Assembly: GCF_014280935.1 (NCBI RefSeq)
Contig: NZ_JACLZI010000050.1
Span: 47,312 to 111,311 of the forward strand
Source: Aquibacillus kalidii
Lineage (GTDB): Bacteria > Bacillota > Bacilli > Bacillales > Amphibacillaceae
Reading direction: 5' to 3'
DNA length: 64,000 nt
Part shown: one piece after another, positions 25,848 to 35,584 of the stretch
Position numbering within the stretch: the first letter of the stretch is position 1
Layout of the letters: every line of letters starts with the position of its first letter
Position numbers and translations under genes: made by a program
The notes under the pieces: generated by a model
Told to the model about the DNA's origin: nothing
Databases searched by the model: none
What the model saw: only the letters and a program-made list of their open reading frames with translations

Positions 25848-27533
25848 TTAGAACAAACCTAGAGCTAGTCCATTTTCATCCACATCCATGTTTAGTGCAG
25901 CAGGTGCTTTTGGTAATCCTGGCATTGTTAGTACTTCTCCTGTCAGGGCTACAATGAAACCAGCTCCAATTGACGGCCTCAACTCTCTTACCGTAATTGT
26001 GAAGCCCTCTGGTCTCCCTAACAGTAATGGATTATCTGACAAGGAATACTGTGTTTTTGCCATACAAATAGGAAGGTTACCCCAACCATTTTTATTTATT
26101 TCTTCTATTTGTAATTTAGCATTTGTTGTAAATTCCACACCTTTTGCACCATATACGGTTGTTGCAATGGTAGTTATTTTCGATTCAACAGATTGATCAA
26201 CACTATATAAAGGTTTAAAGTGATTATCCTGCTGGTCTATAACATCTATTAGTTTATAAGCTAACTCCTTCCCACCTTCTCCTCCATGTTCCCACACCTC
26301 ACTTAAAGCAACCTCTACCTTTCTTTCCTTACACCACTTCTTTAAAAAGGCTATTTCTCTATCAGTATCTGTTGAAAATTTATTTATTGCTACAACAACA
26401 GGCAACCCAAACGCCTCGATTGTCTCAATATGTTTGTTTAGATTGTGGACTCCAGATTCTAACGCGGGAACATTCTCTTCTTTTAGTTGAGCTAAAGAAA
26501 CACCACCATGGAGCTTCAATGCTCGTATAGTTGCCACTAGAACAACAGCTTCTGGTTTTATATTGCCAATACGAGCTTTGATATCTAGAAACTTCTCGGC
26601 ACCTAGGTCTGCTCCAAATCCCGCTTCTGTTATAACGTAATCCCCGAGTTTACTTGCGATTTTAGTAGCGATAATACTATTACAGCCATGGGCAATATTG
26701 GCAAATGGTCCTCCATGAATAATAGCAGGGGTATTTTCTATTGTTTGAACAAGGTTAGGTTTTAAAGCATCCTTTAATAATAAAGTTAATGCACCTTCAA
26801 CACCTAAGTCACGAACGGTTACTGGTAGTCCTTCTATTGTATAACCAATTACAATTCGACTTAAGCGTTCACGGAGATTATCTAGTCCATCTGCCAGACA
26901 AAGTACAGCCATTATTTCAGATGCGACTGTAATCATAAAGCCATCTTCTCTCGGTACACCCTGTTTTGGTCCACCTAATCCAATAATTACTTGACGTAAT
27001 GCACGATCATTAAGGTCGACAACTCTTTTCCAAACAACTCTCCTTGTATCAATATTACAACTATTCCCCTGAAAAATATGGTTATCTATAAACGCTGATA
27101 AGGAATTATTTGCTGCTGTTATCGCATGGATATCTCCCGTGAAATGGAGATTAATTTCTTCCATTGGCATTACTTGAGCGTATCCCCCGCCACTCGCTCC
27201 ACCCTTTAGTCCCATCGTCGGTCCTAAAGAGGGTTCTCTTAACGCAATAATCGCGTTTTTGCCTATACGCTGGAATGCTTGTCCCAGTCCAACTGTTACC
27301 GTTGATTTTCCTTCGCCAGCAGGGGTGGGGTTAATTGAAGTAACTAAAATTACTTTTCCATTCGGTTTTTCTGCTAGCCTGTCCATTACATCTAGTGAAA
27401 TTTTTGCTTTATACTTACCGTAGGGCTCCCACTCATCTTCTAGTAATTCTGTCATTTCAGCAATTTCTCTGATTGGTTTTAATGTCGCATTATTAGCAAT
27501 TTCTAAGTCCTTGTTAGTAGACTGGTTAGTCAC
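25848..27533 (-). CDS. fhs: Formate-tetrahydrofolate ligase
   Basis: An enzyme of about 561 residues that makes 10-formyl-THF from formate, THF and ATP. The nucleotide-binding signature [10 protein letters not shown] is near residue 65, followed by [33 protein letters not shown] and the C-terminal [15 protein letters not shown]. Length and motifs are full. GGAGGCGAG lies 5 bases before a GTG at 27533, so that is preferred over the ATG at 27557. The gene is divergent from an XRE-TPR regulator, beyond which lies a formate/nitrite channel gene. Formate assimilation into one-carbon metabolism is the likely shared theme. Confidence 0.95.
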   Translation of the reverse strand: MTNQSTNKDLEIANNATLKPIREIAEMTELLEDEWEPYGKYKAKISLDVMDRLAEKPNGKVILVTSINPTPAGEGKSTVTVGLGQAFQRIGKNAIIALREPSLGPTMGLKGGASGGGYAQVMPMEEINLHFTGDIHAITAANNSLSAFIDNHIFQGNSCNIDTRRVVWKRVVDLNDRALRQVIIGLGGPKQGVPREDGFMITVASEIMAVLCLADGLDNLRERLSRIVIGYTIEGLPVTVRDLGVEGALTLLLKDALKPNLVQTIENTPAIIHGGPFANIAHGCNSIIATKIASKLGDYVITEAGFGADLGAEKFLDIKARIGNIKPEAVVLVATIRALKLHGGVSLAQLKEENVPALESGVHNLNKHIETIEAFGLPVVVAINKFSTDTDREIAFLKKWCKERKVEVALSEVWEHGGEGGKELAYKLIDVIDQQDNHFKPLYSVDQSVESKITTIATTVYGAKGVEFTTNAKLQIEEINKNGWGNLPICMAKTQYSLSDNPLLLGRPEGFTITVRELRPSIGAGFIVALTGEVLTMPGLPKAPAALNMDVDENGLALGLF

Positions 27534-27747
27534 TTCTACTCGCCTCCATTTTTCCATTGTGTACTTGTTGTCTTTATGTGAACAATTGAACTATTGCCTC
27601 ATTATATCATTTCTTCATTGTAGTTTTATCCATCGAAATGAACTAAGGTAGTAATTAGGATAATTTATTTAGTTCATTTTTACCCAAGATCTTCCATTTA
27701 TCTACCTATTAAGATAGAATGAAGGAAAAACCAAAGAGAGTGATAGG

Positions 27748-29046
27748 GTGAAAAATCTAGGGGCGCTCATTAAATATCAAAGAAAATCTCAAAAGTTAAC
27801 TTTACAAGAATTAGCTAAAGGAATTTGTTCTGTTTCCTATTTGAGTAAAATAGAAAATGGCAATACAAAATGTAGTGAGGAAGTAACGGAACTCTTACTC
27901 GAACGACTAGGAATACATCCCGGAACAATGATAAATGAAACAGAGGAAAATAATAAAAAAACAGTGCTCCAACGCTGGTATGGTACTATTTTAGATCAAG
28001 CTCTTCAGGCGGCGTCGATCCAGTACAAGCAACTTCATGAAGGATTAGGACAGATCAATAATTTAGAACTGAATATTCTGTTTCAGTTATTTACACTTCG
28101 CTATTATCTGCTTATCAAGGATTATCAAAAGATAGAAAGTAGCTTACAATCTTTAAATTCAATCTATTCTACTTTTACTAACATGCATAAATATTTCTAT
28201 CATAAGTTTGTTGGTTTATATGAATATACCTATGGAAAGCAAACAAAAGCAAAAGATAGTTACTTGATTGCCTTAGAGCTTTTTAGAGATGAGTATTTAG
28301 ATGAACAATTAATTGAAAAGGAAAAAGCAGATTTGTATTTTGTTATTGCACTGAATGAGTATCGACTTTTTAATTATAGTCTTTGTATGTATTATACCCA
28401 ACAGGCAATCCAATTCTTCAATGAACAGTTCCAATATAAACGCTGTATCGATTGTTATATCATTCTTGGCCTAACATACAAACAAATTAGCCAGTTTGAC
28501 CAAGCCAAGAAACAGTTTAATTTAGCAATTAATGCTGCAAATGAGCTAGAGGATAAGTCTGTTAAAGGAATGGCTTACCAAAACTTAGGTAATTTATATT
28601 ACAAAAAAGGTGATTTTAAAGAAGCATTAACGAACTATATTTTGAGTTACAAATGTAAAAAAAATGCATCAACGAAAGCAAAACTCTTTTCAGTTATATC
28701 GATAATCAAAGTATATGATCATCTTAAAGAAACAAGTAACATTATTAAATGGACTAGAACAGGCATCGATCTACTAGATGAAACAAACGATCCAGATTAC
28801 ATCTCTATGCACTATATTTTATTTGTTTATAAGTACAAAACAGAAAATAATCTACAGCAAATGCAAAGAATGTTAATAGACTATGCTCTACCGCATTTTA
28901 TAGAAAAAGAACAATTCCAATACAGCTATGAATTTGCCACATTATTAGCTGATTTATTAGGATCCAAACAAAAATATAAGCAAGCCTATCATTACTCCAT
29001 TATCGCTAATCAGTCCTTAATGAAGCTTGCTAAGGTTAATAATTAA
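27748..29046 (+). CDS. XRE-type regulator with TPR domain (RRNPP-like)
   Basis: A 432-residue protein starting at GTG. Residues 1-60 are a Cro/cI-type helix-turn-helix (LGALIKYQRKSQKLTLQELAKG...SYLSKIENG). The rest is helical with recognisable tetratricopeptide repeats, for example CYIILGLTYKQISQFDQAKK and AYQNLGNLYYKKGDFKEALT near residues 230-310. This is the layout of PlcR, NprR and related peptide-sensing regulators. No secreted pro-peptide gene was found next to it, so the ligand is unknown and may not be a peptide. It sits between fhs (divergent) and the formate/nitrite channel gene (same strand). Confidence 0.85.
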   Translation: MKNLGALIKYQRKSQKLTLQELAKGICSVSYLSKIENGNTKCSEEVTELLLERLGIHPGTMINETEENNKKTVLQRWYGTILDQALQAASIQYKQLHEGLGQINNLELNILFQLFTLRYYLLIKDYQKIESSLQSLNSIYSTFTNMHKYFYHKFVGLYEYTYGKQTKAKDSYLIALELFRDEYLDEQLIEKEKADLYFVIALNEYRLFNYSLCMYYTQQAIQFFNEQFQYKRCIDCYIILGLTYKQISQFDQAKKQFNLAINAANELEDKSVKGMAYQNLGNLYYKKGDFKEALTNYILSYKCKKNASTKAKLFSVISIIKVYDHLKETSNIIKWTRTGIDLLDETNDPDYISMHYILFVYKYKTENNLQQMQRMLIDYALPHFIEKEQFQYSYEFATLLADLLGSKQKYKQAYHYSIIANQSLMKLAKVNN

Positions 29047-29133
29047 CTCATGATCGTGTATTCCTTTTTTATCTTTTAGCACACAGGTGATTAAACAGAT
29101 ACATGAGTAACCTTAACGGGGTATATGACATAA

Positions 29134-29167
29134 AAATGGATATAGTTACGTGTGACTATATCCATTT
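29134..29167. terminator. Hairpin after XRE-TPR gene
   Basis: AAATGGATATAGT and ACTATATCCATTT form a perfect 13-base stem with an 8-base loop. The T run is better on the minus side. It separates the regulator gene from the channel gene. Confidence 0.6.
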
Positions 29168-29322
29168 AAAAATTAAATACTCTTTTTACATACATATTAT
29201 GATACATAATCCACGATATTAGCAGTATATAGATTTTCAAAAACAATAGCAGCTTTTTAGCTTTATTACTATAATGGTATAATGGTATACAAAGTATTTA
29301 TGATTAAGGTGATGTTAAAAAT

Positions 29323-30111
29323 ATGGAAGTACAAGCGTTATTAGAAGTAGAAAAACTCGCATTAAAGAAACAAACAGTATACAAACAGAGTCCTGTGAGG
29401 TACTTAGCACGAGCAGCTTTAGCAAGTATGTTCATTGGATTTGGGGTGATTGTCGCCTTTAAAACAGGAAACTATTTTTACTTAGAGCACTCTCCATTTA
29501 CTTATCCATTTGCTGCTCTTACATTTGGTGCGGCCATTATTCTGATTGCGTATGGGGGCGGTGATCTATTTACAGGTAACACCTTCTATTACACAATTGC
29601 TGCCTTACGTAAGAAAATGCGTTGGCCATCCGTGTTTAAGCTTTGGACAGCCACCTATATCGGGAATATAATTGGGGCTTTGATATTTGCGTTCTTAATT
29701 TACACGACCGGTTTATTTAATGATAGTTCGGTAAATGGATTTTTACTGAGTGTTGCTGACAAAAAAATCCATGCACCAATTATTGAATTATTTTTCCGTG
29801 GTATTCTCTGTAACTGGTTAGTCTGTTTAGCATTCTTTATCCCAATGTCATTGAAAGGCGATGGACCGAAACTATTTACCATGGTTCTCTTTGTCTTTTG
29901 CTTTTTCATATCTGGTTATGAGCATAGTATCGCTAACATGTGTACCTTTGCTATTGCTTTAGTTTTAGATCATCCAGATACTATTAACATTGGTGGTGTA
30001 GTGAGAAACCTTATCCCTGTGACCTTAGGTAATATTATTGGCGGAAATTTCTTAATGGGATGGATGTATCACTTCGTCAATAAACCATTTATGGATATGG
30101 AGCAGAAGTAA
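29323..30111 (+). CDS. Formate/nitrite channel (FNT family)
   Basis: A 262-residue protein with six membrane segments, the size of FocA/NirC pentameric channels. Family signatures are GGGDLFTGNTF near residue 85, RGILCNWLVCLAFF near 160 and GYEHSIANM near 205; the histidine in the last motif is the central gating/proton-relay residue. It passes formate, nitrite or hydrosulfide. With formate-THF ligase encoded 1.8 kb away and no nitrite reductase nearby, formate is the likelier substrate. AAGGTGATG lies upstream. Confidence 0.93.
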   Translation: MEVQALLEVEKLALKKQTVYKQSPVRYLARAALASMFIGFGVIVAFKTGNYFYLEHSPFTYPFAALTFGAAIILIAYGGGDLFTGNTFYYTIAALRKKMRWPSVFKLWTATYIGNIIGALIFAFLIYTTGLFNDSSVNGFLLSVADKKIHAPIIELFFRGILCNWLVCLAFFIPMSLKGDGPKLFTMVLFVFCFFISGYEHSIANMCTFAIALVLDHPDTINIGGVVRNLIPVTLGNIIGGNFLMGWMYHFVNKPFMDMEQK

Positions 30112-30120
30112 TTTTTCATC

Positions 30121-30160
30121 GTAAAAGAACCTAGTCTGTATGTAGACTAGGTTCTTTTAC
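30121..30160. terminator. Bidirectional terminator between convergent genes
   Basis: GTAAAAGAACCTAGTCT and its exact complement form a 17-base stem with a 6-base loop between the channel gene and the siderophore-binding protein gene. Confidence 0.93.
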
Positions 30161-30170
30161 TTTGTTCTTC

Positions 30171-31172
30171 TTATTTCACAAGACTATTTAACATGTCATC
30201 GATCATTTGACCATTAGCAACTGGGCCTGTATATAACCAACTAGAAGTTGATTCAAACTCATAAATGTTATCGTTTTTCACAGCAGGGATATTTTGCCAA
30301 ATTGGATCCTCTAACATTTTAGCTCCATTGCCTTTATCGCTGTTTATTAAGAAAATATGATCTGCATCTAGTTCAGCTAATTTTTCAAGTGAAATTTCTG
30401 ACCAGTTAGATGTTGTATTAGCAGAGATCTCAGAAACTACATTCGGTGTTGTAAGACCTAAATCATTGTACATCACATCTCCACTAGATAATGACTCACT
30501 AACAACATAGAATGTATCATTAACTAACCAGATAGCTGCAGCAGATTCATCACCAATTGCAGATTTAATTTTTTCCTTCGCATCACTTGCCTTTTGTTCA
30601 TAATCAGCTAAAATTTGTTCAGCTTTGTCTTTCTTACCAAAAACCTCACCGATTGTAACTAGCTCTTCACGCCAATCATTATTTTGCTCTGTTCCTACAA
30701 CGTATGTAGGCGCAATTTTCTTATATTGATCATATTTATTTCCTTCTACCATGGATGCAGAGTCCATAATAATTAAGTCCGGTTCAAAGCTCGTTACTGC
30801 TTCGTATGGTAAGTCATGTGGGATTGTTGGAACTCCCTCAAGTGAATCTTGTAAATAATCTTGGATACTTGCTCCATCGGAAACTGACCACTGTGCAACA
30901 GGAGTTATTCCTAATGCTACAAGATAGTCCTCTAGGTAAGATGCAATTACTCGTTTTGGTTCAGCAGGGATTGTTACTTCATTTCCCATAGCGTCTGTTA
31001 ATGTACGTTCCGTTGCTTCGCCTTCACTATCCGTATTCCCCTCGTGGTTTTCTGCATTATTATTCTCTTGATCTTTATCTTTTTCTTCTTCATTTCCACC
31101 ACATGCAGTTAATAGCAATACAAAAGCAAGTAGTGTCGCGATGATATATATTCTATTATGTTTCTTAACCAA
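30171..31172 (-). CDS. Iron-siderophore ABC transporter binding lipoprotein
   Basis: A 333-residue lipoprotein starting at TTG with AGGAGGAAC upstream. The lipobox LLLTACGG (Cys at about 24) is followed by a 30-residue acidic linker and a periplasmic-binding domain of the FecB/FhuD type (TLTDAMGNEVTIPAEPKRVIAS...; FEPDLIIMDS; ADHIFLIN). It captures Fe3+-siderophore at the cell surface. It is divergent from two FecCD permease genes, the arrangement of B. subtilis yfiY versus yfiZ-yfhA (schizokinen/arthrobactin uptake). Two Fur-box-like sites lie between. The siderophore cannot be told from sequence. Confidence 0.92.
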   Translation of the reverse strand: MVKKHNRIYIIATLLAFVLLLTACGGNEEEKDKDQENNNAENHEGNTDSEGEATERTLTDAMGNEVTIPAEPKRVIASYLEDYLVALGITPVAQWSVSDGASIQDYLQDSLEGVPTIPHDLPYEAVTSFEPDLIIMDSASMVEGNKYDQYKKIAPTYVVGTEQNNDWREELVTIGEVFGKKDKAEQILADYEQKASDAKEKIKSAIGDESAAAIWLVNDTFYVVSESLSSGDVMYNDLGLTTPNVVSEISANTTSNWSEISLEKLAELDADHIFLINSDKGNGAKMLEDPIWQNIPAVKNDNIYEFESTSSWLYTGPVANGQMIDDMLNSLVK

Positions 31173-31211
31173 GTCTAGTTCCTCCTAGTATAGTTTTAAT
31201 TTACTTGTAAA

Positions 31212-31226
31212 TGATAACAATTCTCA
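31212..31226. promoter_or_regulatory. Fur box, binding-protein side
   Basis: TGATAACAATTCTCA matches the 15-bp Fur consensus TGATAATNATTATCA at all but two informative positions. It lies 40 bases upstream of the siderophore-binding protein start. Confidence 0.75.
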
Positions 31227-31292
31227 ATGTCATTTACAAGTAAATTATTCATCCTTTTATATAATTGCCCAAGATATCCATTTATACTATAA

Positions 31293-31307
31293 TGATAACA
31301 ATTCTCA
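31293..31307. promoter_or_regulatory. Fur box, permease side
   Basis: A second, identical TGATAACAATTCTCA stands 28 bases before the first permease gene. Two equal sites, one per divergent promoter, imply iron repression of both units. Confidence 0.75.
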
Positions 31308-31334
31308 ATTTTTAATTAGTAGGAGTCCTAACTT

Positions 31335-32384
31335 ATGTCTAACGGTACTATTTCGGAGGAAACAAAAAAAGCCCCAAGAAAAAATAGAACGAGACCACTA
31401 GTTGCCACTATCATTATATTTGGTGGGCTAACAGTTCTATTGTTATCGATAGGATTATCCATTATGTATGGAGCTGCGGATATTGACTTCCTTGTAATAT
31501 GGCAAAGCATCACGCAATTCGACCCCACTTCAACTTCTCACCAGATCATCAGGAGTCTTCGTGTACCTCGGGCACTTGCAGCTGCTCTAATCGGAGCTGC
31601 ACTAGCGATGTCAGGCTCGATAATGCAAGGCATGACTCGCAATGCGCTAGCCTCTCCTTCCATTATGGGAGTAACAGCAGGAGCAACATTTATGATGGCG
31701 GTAGCATTCGCTGCTGTTCCAGATGCTTCAAACGTAACCATTATGATATGGTCGTTCTTAGGAGCTGGTCTAGGTGTATTCATCGTATTTGGAGTAGGAT
31801 CTCTATCGAAGAGTGGCCTTACTCCCGTGAAACTAGCACTAGCTGGTACAGCTGTAACAGCTATTCTTAGCTCCCTATCCTCTGCTATTGCCATCCATTT
31901 TAATATTGCAAAAGATATTAGCTTTTGGTATGCAGGTGGCGTTTCAGGTGTACAGTGGATTCACGTTCAACTTTTAGCACCTGTCGCAATAATTGGTTTT
32001 ATTATCGCGCTATTACTTGCAAATTCCATCACTGTTCTAAACCTAGGAGATGATGTTGCAAAAGGACTAGGACAACAAACAGTGCTTGTGAAATTAACAG
32101 GAACACTAGTTGTACTTTTACTAACTGGTGCAGCCATTTCAGTGGCAGGCACAATAGGGTTTGTAGGATTAGTTATCCCACATATCACAAGGTTTTTAGT
32201 AGGGGCAGATTACCGATTAATTATTCCTTGCTCGGCTATTTTAGGTGGGCTCTTATTAGTTGTTGCAGACACCACGTCACGCATGGTGAACCCACCTTTT
32301 GAAACACCAGTCGGTACGATCACTGCTTTAGTCGGCGTTCCTTTTTTTCTATATTTGGCAAGACGTGAAGGGAGGGGCATCTAA
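31335..32384 (+). CDS. FecCD-type siderophore permease, subunit 1
   Basis: A 349-residue integral membrane protein with about ten membrane segments. Family features are RSLRVPRALAAALIGAALAMSGSIMQGMTRNALASPSIMG (read in parts around residues 75-110), GDDVAKGLGQ near 240 (the coupling-helix region that contacts the ATPase) and GFVGLVIPHITR near 285. It forms the translocation path with the next gene product. The stop overlaps the next start by one base (TAATG). AGTAGGAGT lies upstream. Confidence 0.93.
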   Translation: MSNGTISEETKKAPRKNRTRPLVATIIIFGGLTVLLLSIGLSIMYGAADIDFLVIWQSITQFDPTSTSHQIIRSLRVPRALAAALIGAALAMSGSIMQGMTRNALASPSIMGVTAGATFMMAVAFAAVPDASNVTIMIWSFLGAGLGVFIVFGVGSLSKSGLTPVKLALAGTAVTAILSSLSSAIAIHFNIAKDISFWYAGGVSGVQWIHVQLLAPVAIIGFIIALLLANSITVLNLGDDVAKGLGQQTVLVKLTGTLVVLLLTGAAISVAGTIGFVGLVIPHITRFLVGADYRLIIPCSAILGGLLLVVADTTSRMVNPPFETPVGTITALVGVPFFLYLARREGRGI

Positions 32385-33379
32385 TGAAAAAAACATCGGT
32401 AATAACGATTATCTTATTGGTTAGCCTGATCATCACGTGTTTAGTTAATCTAAATTTAGGTGTGGTAAGAATTAGTCCACTAGAAGTATGGAATACCTTC
32501 ATTGGACAAGGGACGGATCGGATGGCCATGGTATTATTCCATTTCCGTTTACCTCGAATTGTAATTGCTATCTTAATCGGGGCAGCCATGGCTATTTCTG
32601 GAGCTATTCTACAAAGTGTGACTCATAACGATTTAGCCGATCCTGGTATATTAGGAATTAATTCAGGTGCAGGTTTTGCCGTTATACTGTACATATTTTT
32701 CTTTCAAGGTAGTATTCCAGACCTAGGTGGTTTATCTGTTTATTTAATGCCCTTATCAGCGTTATTTGGCGCCTTGCTCGCTGCCACTTTGATCTATTCT
32801 ATCTCTTGGAAAAACGGCATTTCCCCTATCCGCCTAATCTTAGTAGGTATCGGGATTAACTCTGCGTTTGCAGCCTTGATTATTGTATTCCAATTAAAAA
32901 TGGACCCTAATGATTTCATGCGCGCTACCGTTTGGTTATCTGGGGATATTGCTGGTGCTGATTGGTCATATGTTTTAGCATTACTGCCGTGGGTTATTAT
33001 TTTACTTCCTTTTTCACTAATGAAAGCACATGCTTTGGATACGATTAACCTTGGCGATGATGTAGCGCAAGGTTTAGGAACTAGTGTAGAAAGAGAACGA
33101 CGACTATTACTATTTATAGCTGTCGCTCTAGCTGGCGCAAGTGTAGCAGTGGGGGGTGGAATTGCATTTGTCGGGCTAGTGGTTCCACACTTAGCTAGAA
33201 AGTTAGTAGGAGTTAAACACACTTCCTTTCTGCCAGTCACAGCTCTATTAGGAGCTCTTCTGCTGTTAGTAGCAGACACACTTGGTCGAAATATCCTTGC
33301 ACCTTCCGAAATTCCGGTTGGCCTTATTGTTTCCACAATTGGTGGTAGTTACTTTATTTATTTGTTAATGAAAAGCTAA
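32384..33379 (+). CDS. FecCD-type siderophore permease, subunit 2
   Basis: A 331-residue paralogue of the preceding permease with the same landmarks: FRLPRIVIAILIGAAMAISGAILQSVTHNDLADPGILG, GDDVAQGLG near 225 and GFVGLVVPHLAR near 270 (each read as separate short motifs). It overlaps the upstream gene by one base. No ATP-binding subunit gene follows; the next 500 bases hold only a repeat array. The system must use an ATPase encoded elsewhere, as YfiYZ-YfhA uses YusV. Confidence 0.93.
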   Translation: MKKTSVITIILLVSLIITCLVNLNLGVVRISPLEVWNTFIGQGTDRMAMVLFHFRLPRIVIAILIGAAMAISGAILQSVTHNDLADPGILGINSGAGFAVILYIFFFQGSIPDLGGLSVYLMPLSALFGALLAATLIYSISWKNGISPIRLILVGIGINSAFAALIIVFQLKMDPNDFMRATVWLSGDIAGADWSYVLALLPWVIILLPFSLMKAHALDTINLGDDVAQGLGTSVERERRLLLFIAVALAGASVAVGGGIAFVGLVVPHLARKLVGVKHTSFLPVTALLGALLLLVADTLGRNILAPSEIPVGLIVSTIGGSYFIYLLMKS

Positions 33380-33411
33380 CATTTTATGAGTTTTAAGTGC
33401 GACGCTGTAGA

Positions 33412-33786
33412 GTTGTTACGTAAAAGAATTCTAACGTTGCGAAATCAGCCAAACCTTTTGCATTCGCTTCGTTAGAGGGGTCCTTACATCGCGATATTAG
33501 CTAATCCCTATAAACTCGCTTCGTTAAAGGGGTTCTTACATTGCGGAAATAGTTAATCCTTATAAACTCGCTTCGTTAGAGAGCCTCTTACGTCGCGATA
33601 TTAGCTAATCCTTATAAACTCGCTTCGTTAAAGGGGTTCTTACATCGCGAAATTAGCTAATCCTTCTAAATTCACTTCGTTAAAGGGGTTCTTACATCGC
33701 GAAATTAGTTATACCTTATAAACTCGCTTCGTTAGAGAGCCTCTTACGTCGCAAAATTAATTAATCCTTATAAACTCGCTTCATCA
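33412..33786. repeat. 52-bp hairpin tandem array A
   Basis: Units with the core TCGCTTCGTTA start at 33464, 33516, 33568, 33620, 33672, 33724 and 33776, exactly 52 bases apart, and a degenerate unit precedes them. Each unit contains CGTTAGAGAGCCTCTTACG or CGTTAAAGGGGTTCTTACA flanked by TCGC/GCGA, forming a hairpin. The same family, reversed, is at 63724-64000. It fills the gap between convergent genes. Confidence 0.93.
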
Positions 33787-33865
33787 GATCGTTTATCCTA
33801 CTTATTTCTGCAGAGTCTATAGGTATTGTTACAAAACAACAATAGTTAAGAAAAGAACCAAGTTA

Positions 33866-33904
33866 AAGAGTCAGGCTGACACCAAAGGGTGCTGCCTGAC
33901 TCTT
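33866..33904. terminator. Terminator between permease array and aminotransferase
   Basis: AAGAGTCAGGC.G.CACC pairs with GGTG.T.CCTGACTCTT around AAAG. It serves the minus-strand aminotransferase gene. Confidence 0.8.
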
Positions 33905-33914
33905 GTTCCATTCG

Positions 33915-35081
33915 TTATGAAAATTTGTGAACAAATCTACTTATCCGCTTCATTGATTCATCCAATTGTTTTAATGATGTTGCATAGGAGCAACGGATAT
34001 AACCTTCTCCACTCTCCCCAAATACATTACCTGGTACGACAGCAACCTTTTCTTCCTGAAGCAAACTTTCCGCAAACTGTTCAGACGATAGCCCGGTTGC
34101 TTGAATCGATGGAAAGACATAAAAGGCTCCACCAGGTAAATGACAAGATAATCCCATGTCATTAAGTGCTTTTACTACAAAGTTTCGCCTTTGACGGTAA
34201 CTTGTTTTCATTTCCCTAACACTATCTTCCCCATTTTGCAAAGCCTCTAGCGCACCATGTTGAGCCATAGTTGGCGCACACATAATCGTGTATTGGTGAA
34301 TTTTTGTCATCGCCGCAATTATATCCTCTGGACCGCACGCATAACCTAGTCTCCACCCAGTCATGGCAAATGCCTTAGAGAAACCTGATATAACAATCGT
34401 TCGCTCCGACATCCCTTCCAAAGACGCTGGACTCACAAAGTTATCGTCGTAAGAAAGCTCCGCATAAATCTCATCAGAAAGTAATAGAAGGTTATTTTCT
34501 TTTATAACAGCAGCAATCTCTTCTAGATCTTCTTTTAACAAAACTGTTCCAGTAGGATTGTTGGGGCTACAAAGGATAATTGCCTTTGTCTTATCCGTGA
34601 TTACTTCCTGGATTTGTTCAGGTCTGATTTTAAACTCATTATCTGCCTCCGCACTAACTGTTACTGGTACGCCACCAGCAAGAGTCACAGCAGGTGCATA
34701 AGATACGAAACATGGCTCTACTACGATAACCTCTTCACCCGGATTCAAAATAGCTCTAAGGGTGATGTCGATAGCTTGACTAGCTCCTACTGTAACAATA
34801 ACTTGGTTCTCCGGATTATAATCCATTTTATAGTTAACGTTAAGATATTTACTAATCTGTTGTCTTAATTCTAATAAACCTGCATTAGCCGTGTATGCAG
34901 TATATCCTTGTTCCAATGAATGATAGCTAGCTTCGATAACATTCCAAGGCGTAACAAAATCTGGTTCACCTACACCGAGGGAAATGACATTTTCCATTTT
35001 CGACGCTAAATCAAAAAAACGGCGAATACCTGAAGGCTTCAATTGCTCAACACTTTTTGCTAAGAAACCACGCTCCATCAT
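33915..35081 (-). CDS. yugH: Class I/II PLP aminotransferase (YugH-like)
   Basis: A 388-residue aminotransferase of the aspartate/aromatic type. NPTG (LCSPNNPTGTVL near residue 170), DEIYAELSYDD near 200, the PLP lysine in SGFSKAFAMTGWRLGY near 235 and the C-terminal arginine in EGYIRCSYA are all present. The gene overlaps the upstream Lrp-type regulator gene by 4 bases, the same pairing as B. subtilis yugG-yugH. The amino donor is not defined; alanine, aspartate or aromatic acids are possible. The start at 35081 is fixed by the overlap. Confidence 0.88.
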   Translation of the reverse strand: MMERGFLAKSVEQLKPSGIRRFFDLASKMENVISLGVGEPDFVTPWNVIEASYHSLEQGYTAYTANAGLLELRQQISKYLNVNYKMDYNPENQVIVTVGASQAIDITLRAILNPGEEVIVVEPCFVSYAPAVTLAGGVPVTVSAEADNEFKIRPEQIQEVITDKTKAIILCSPNNPTGTVLLKEDLEEIAAVIKENNLLLLSDEIYAELSYDDNFVSPASLEGMSERTIVISGFSKAFAMTGWRLGYACGPEDIIAAMTKIHQYTIMCAPTMAQHGALEALQNGEDSVREMKTSYRQRRNFVVKALNDMGLSCHLPGGAFYVFPSIQATGLSSEQFAESLLQEEKVAVVPGNVFGESGEGYIRCSYATSLKQLDESMKRISRFVHKFS

Positions 35082-35584
35082 GGTGACACCATAATCCTTT
35101 TATCAGTATCATCGTCATCATCAAAAATGATTCCATCATGCTTATACTTTTTCAAGACAAAATGAGTCGTAGTTGAAATGACTGTATCTAAAGTCGACAA
35201 TTTATCAGAGACGAACCTACTGATTTCCATCATTGTTTTTCCTTCAACTGATATAGAAAGATCGTAAGCACCAGACATTAAATAAACAGCTTTAACCTCA
35301 GGAAATCGGTAAATGCGTGAAGCAATCTTATCGAAACCTACTCCCCTCACAGGCGTTACTTTCACATCAATCATAGCTGTTACGCCTTCGTACTCTAATA
35401 CATTTGACCAATTTACTAGCGTAGAGTAACCGATAATCGCATGTTCTGCTTCCAGTTTTTCAATCATTGCGACTACCTCTTCCGTACTTAACTCAATCAT
35501 TTGGGCAATTTTTTCGGTTTCTAATCTACCGTTTCTTTCCAACAACTTTAGAAGTTCTAACTCTTTTTGTTCCATGTTGCACAC
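35078..35584 (-). CDS. yugG: Lrp/AsnC-family regulator (YugG-like)
   Basis: A 168-residue regulator. Residues 1-50 are the AsnC helix-turn-helix (ELLKLLERNGRLETEKIAQM), followed by IGYSTLVNW and a RAM ligand-binding domain (VTAMIDVKVTPVRGVGFDKIA...YLMSGAYDLSISVEG). A 15-residue acidic tail (IIFDDDDDT) is unusual for the family. It is coupled to the aminotransferase and probably controls it in response to an amino acid. Confidence 0.9.
   Translation of the reverse strand: MCNMEQKELELLKLLERNGRLETEKIAQMIELSTEEVVAMIEKLEAEHAIIGYSTLVNWSNVLEYEGVTAMIDVKVTPVRGVGFDKIASRIYRFPEVKAVYLMSGAYDLSISVEGKTMMEISRFVSDKLSTLDTVISTTTHFVLKKYKHDGIIFDDDDDTDKRIMVSP

Noticed and set aside
29103..29222. 39-residue frame after the XRE-TPR gene as a possible signalling pro-peptide
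   Set aside because: It runs through a perfect terminator-like hairpin, lacks a signal peptide pattern and has a badly spaced ribosome site.
33412..33786. CRISPR array at the 52-bp repeats
   Set aside because: The whole 52-base unit is repeated with no unique spacers and there are no cas genes nearby.
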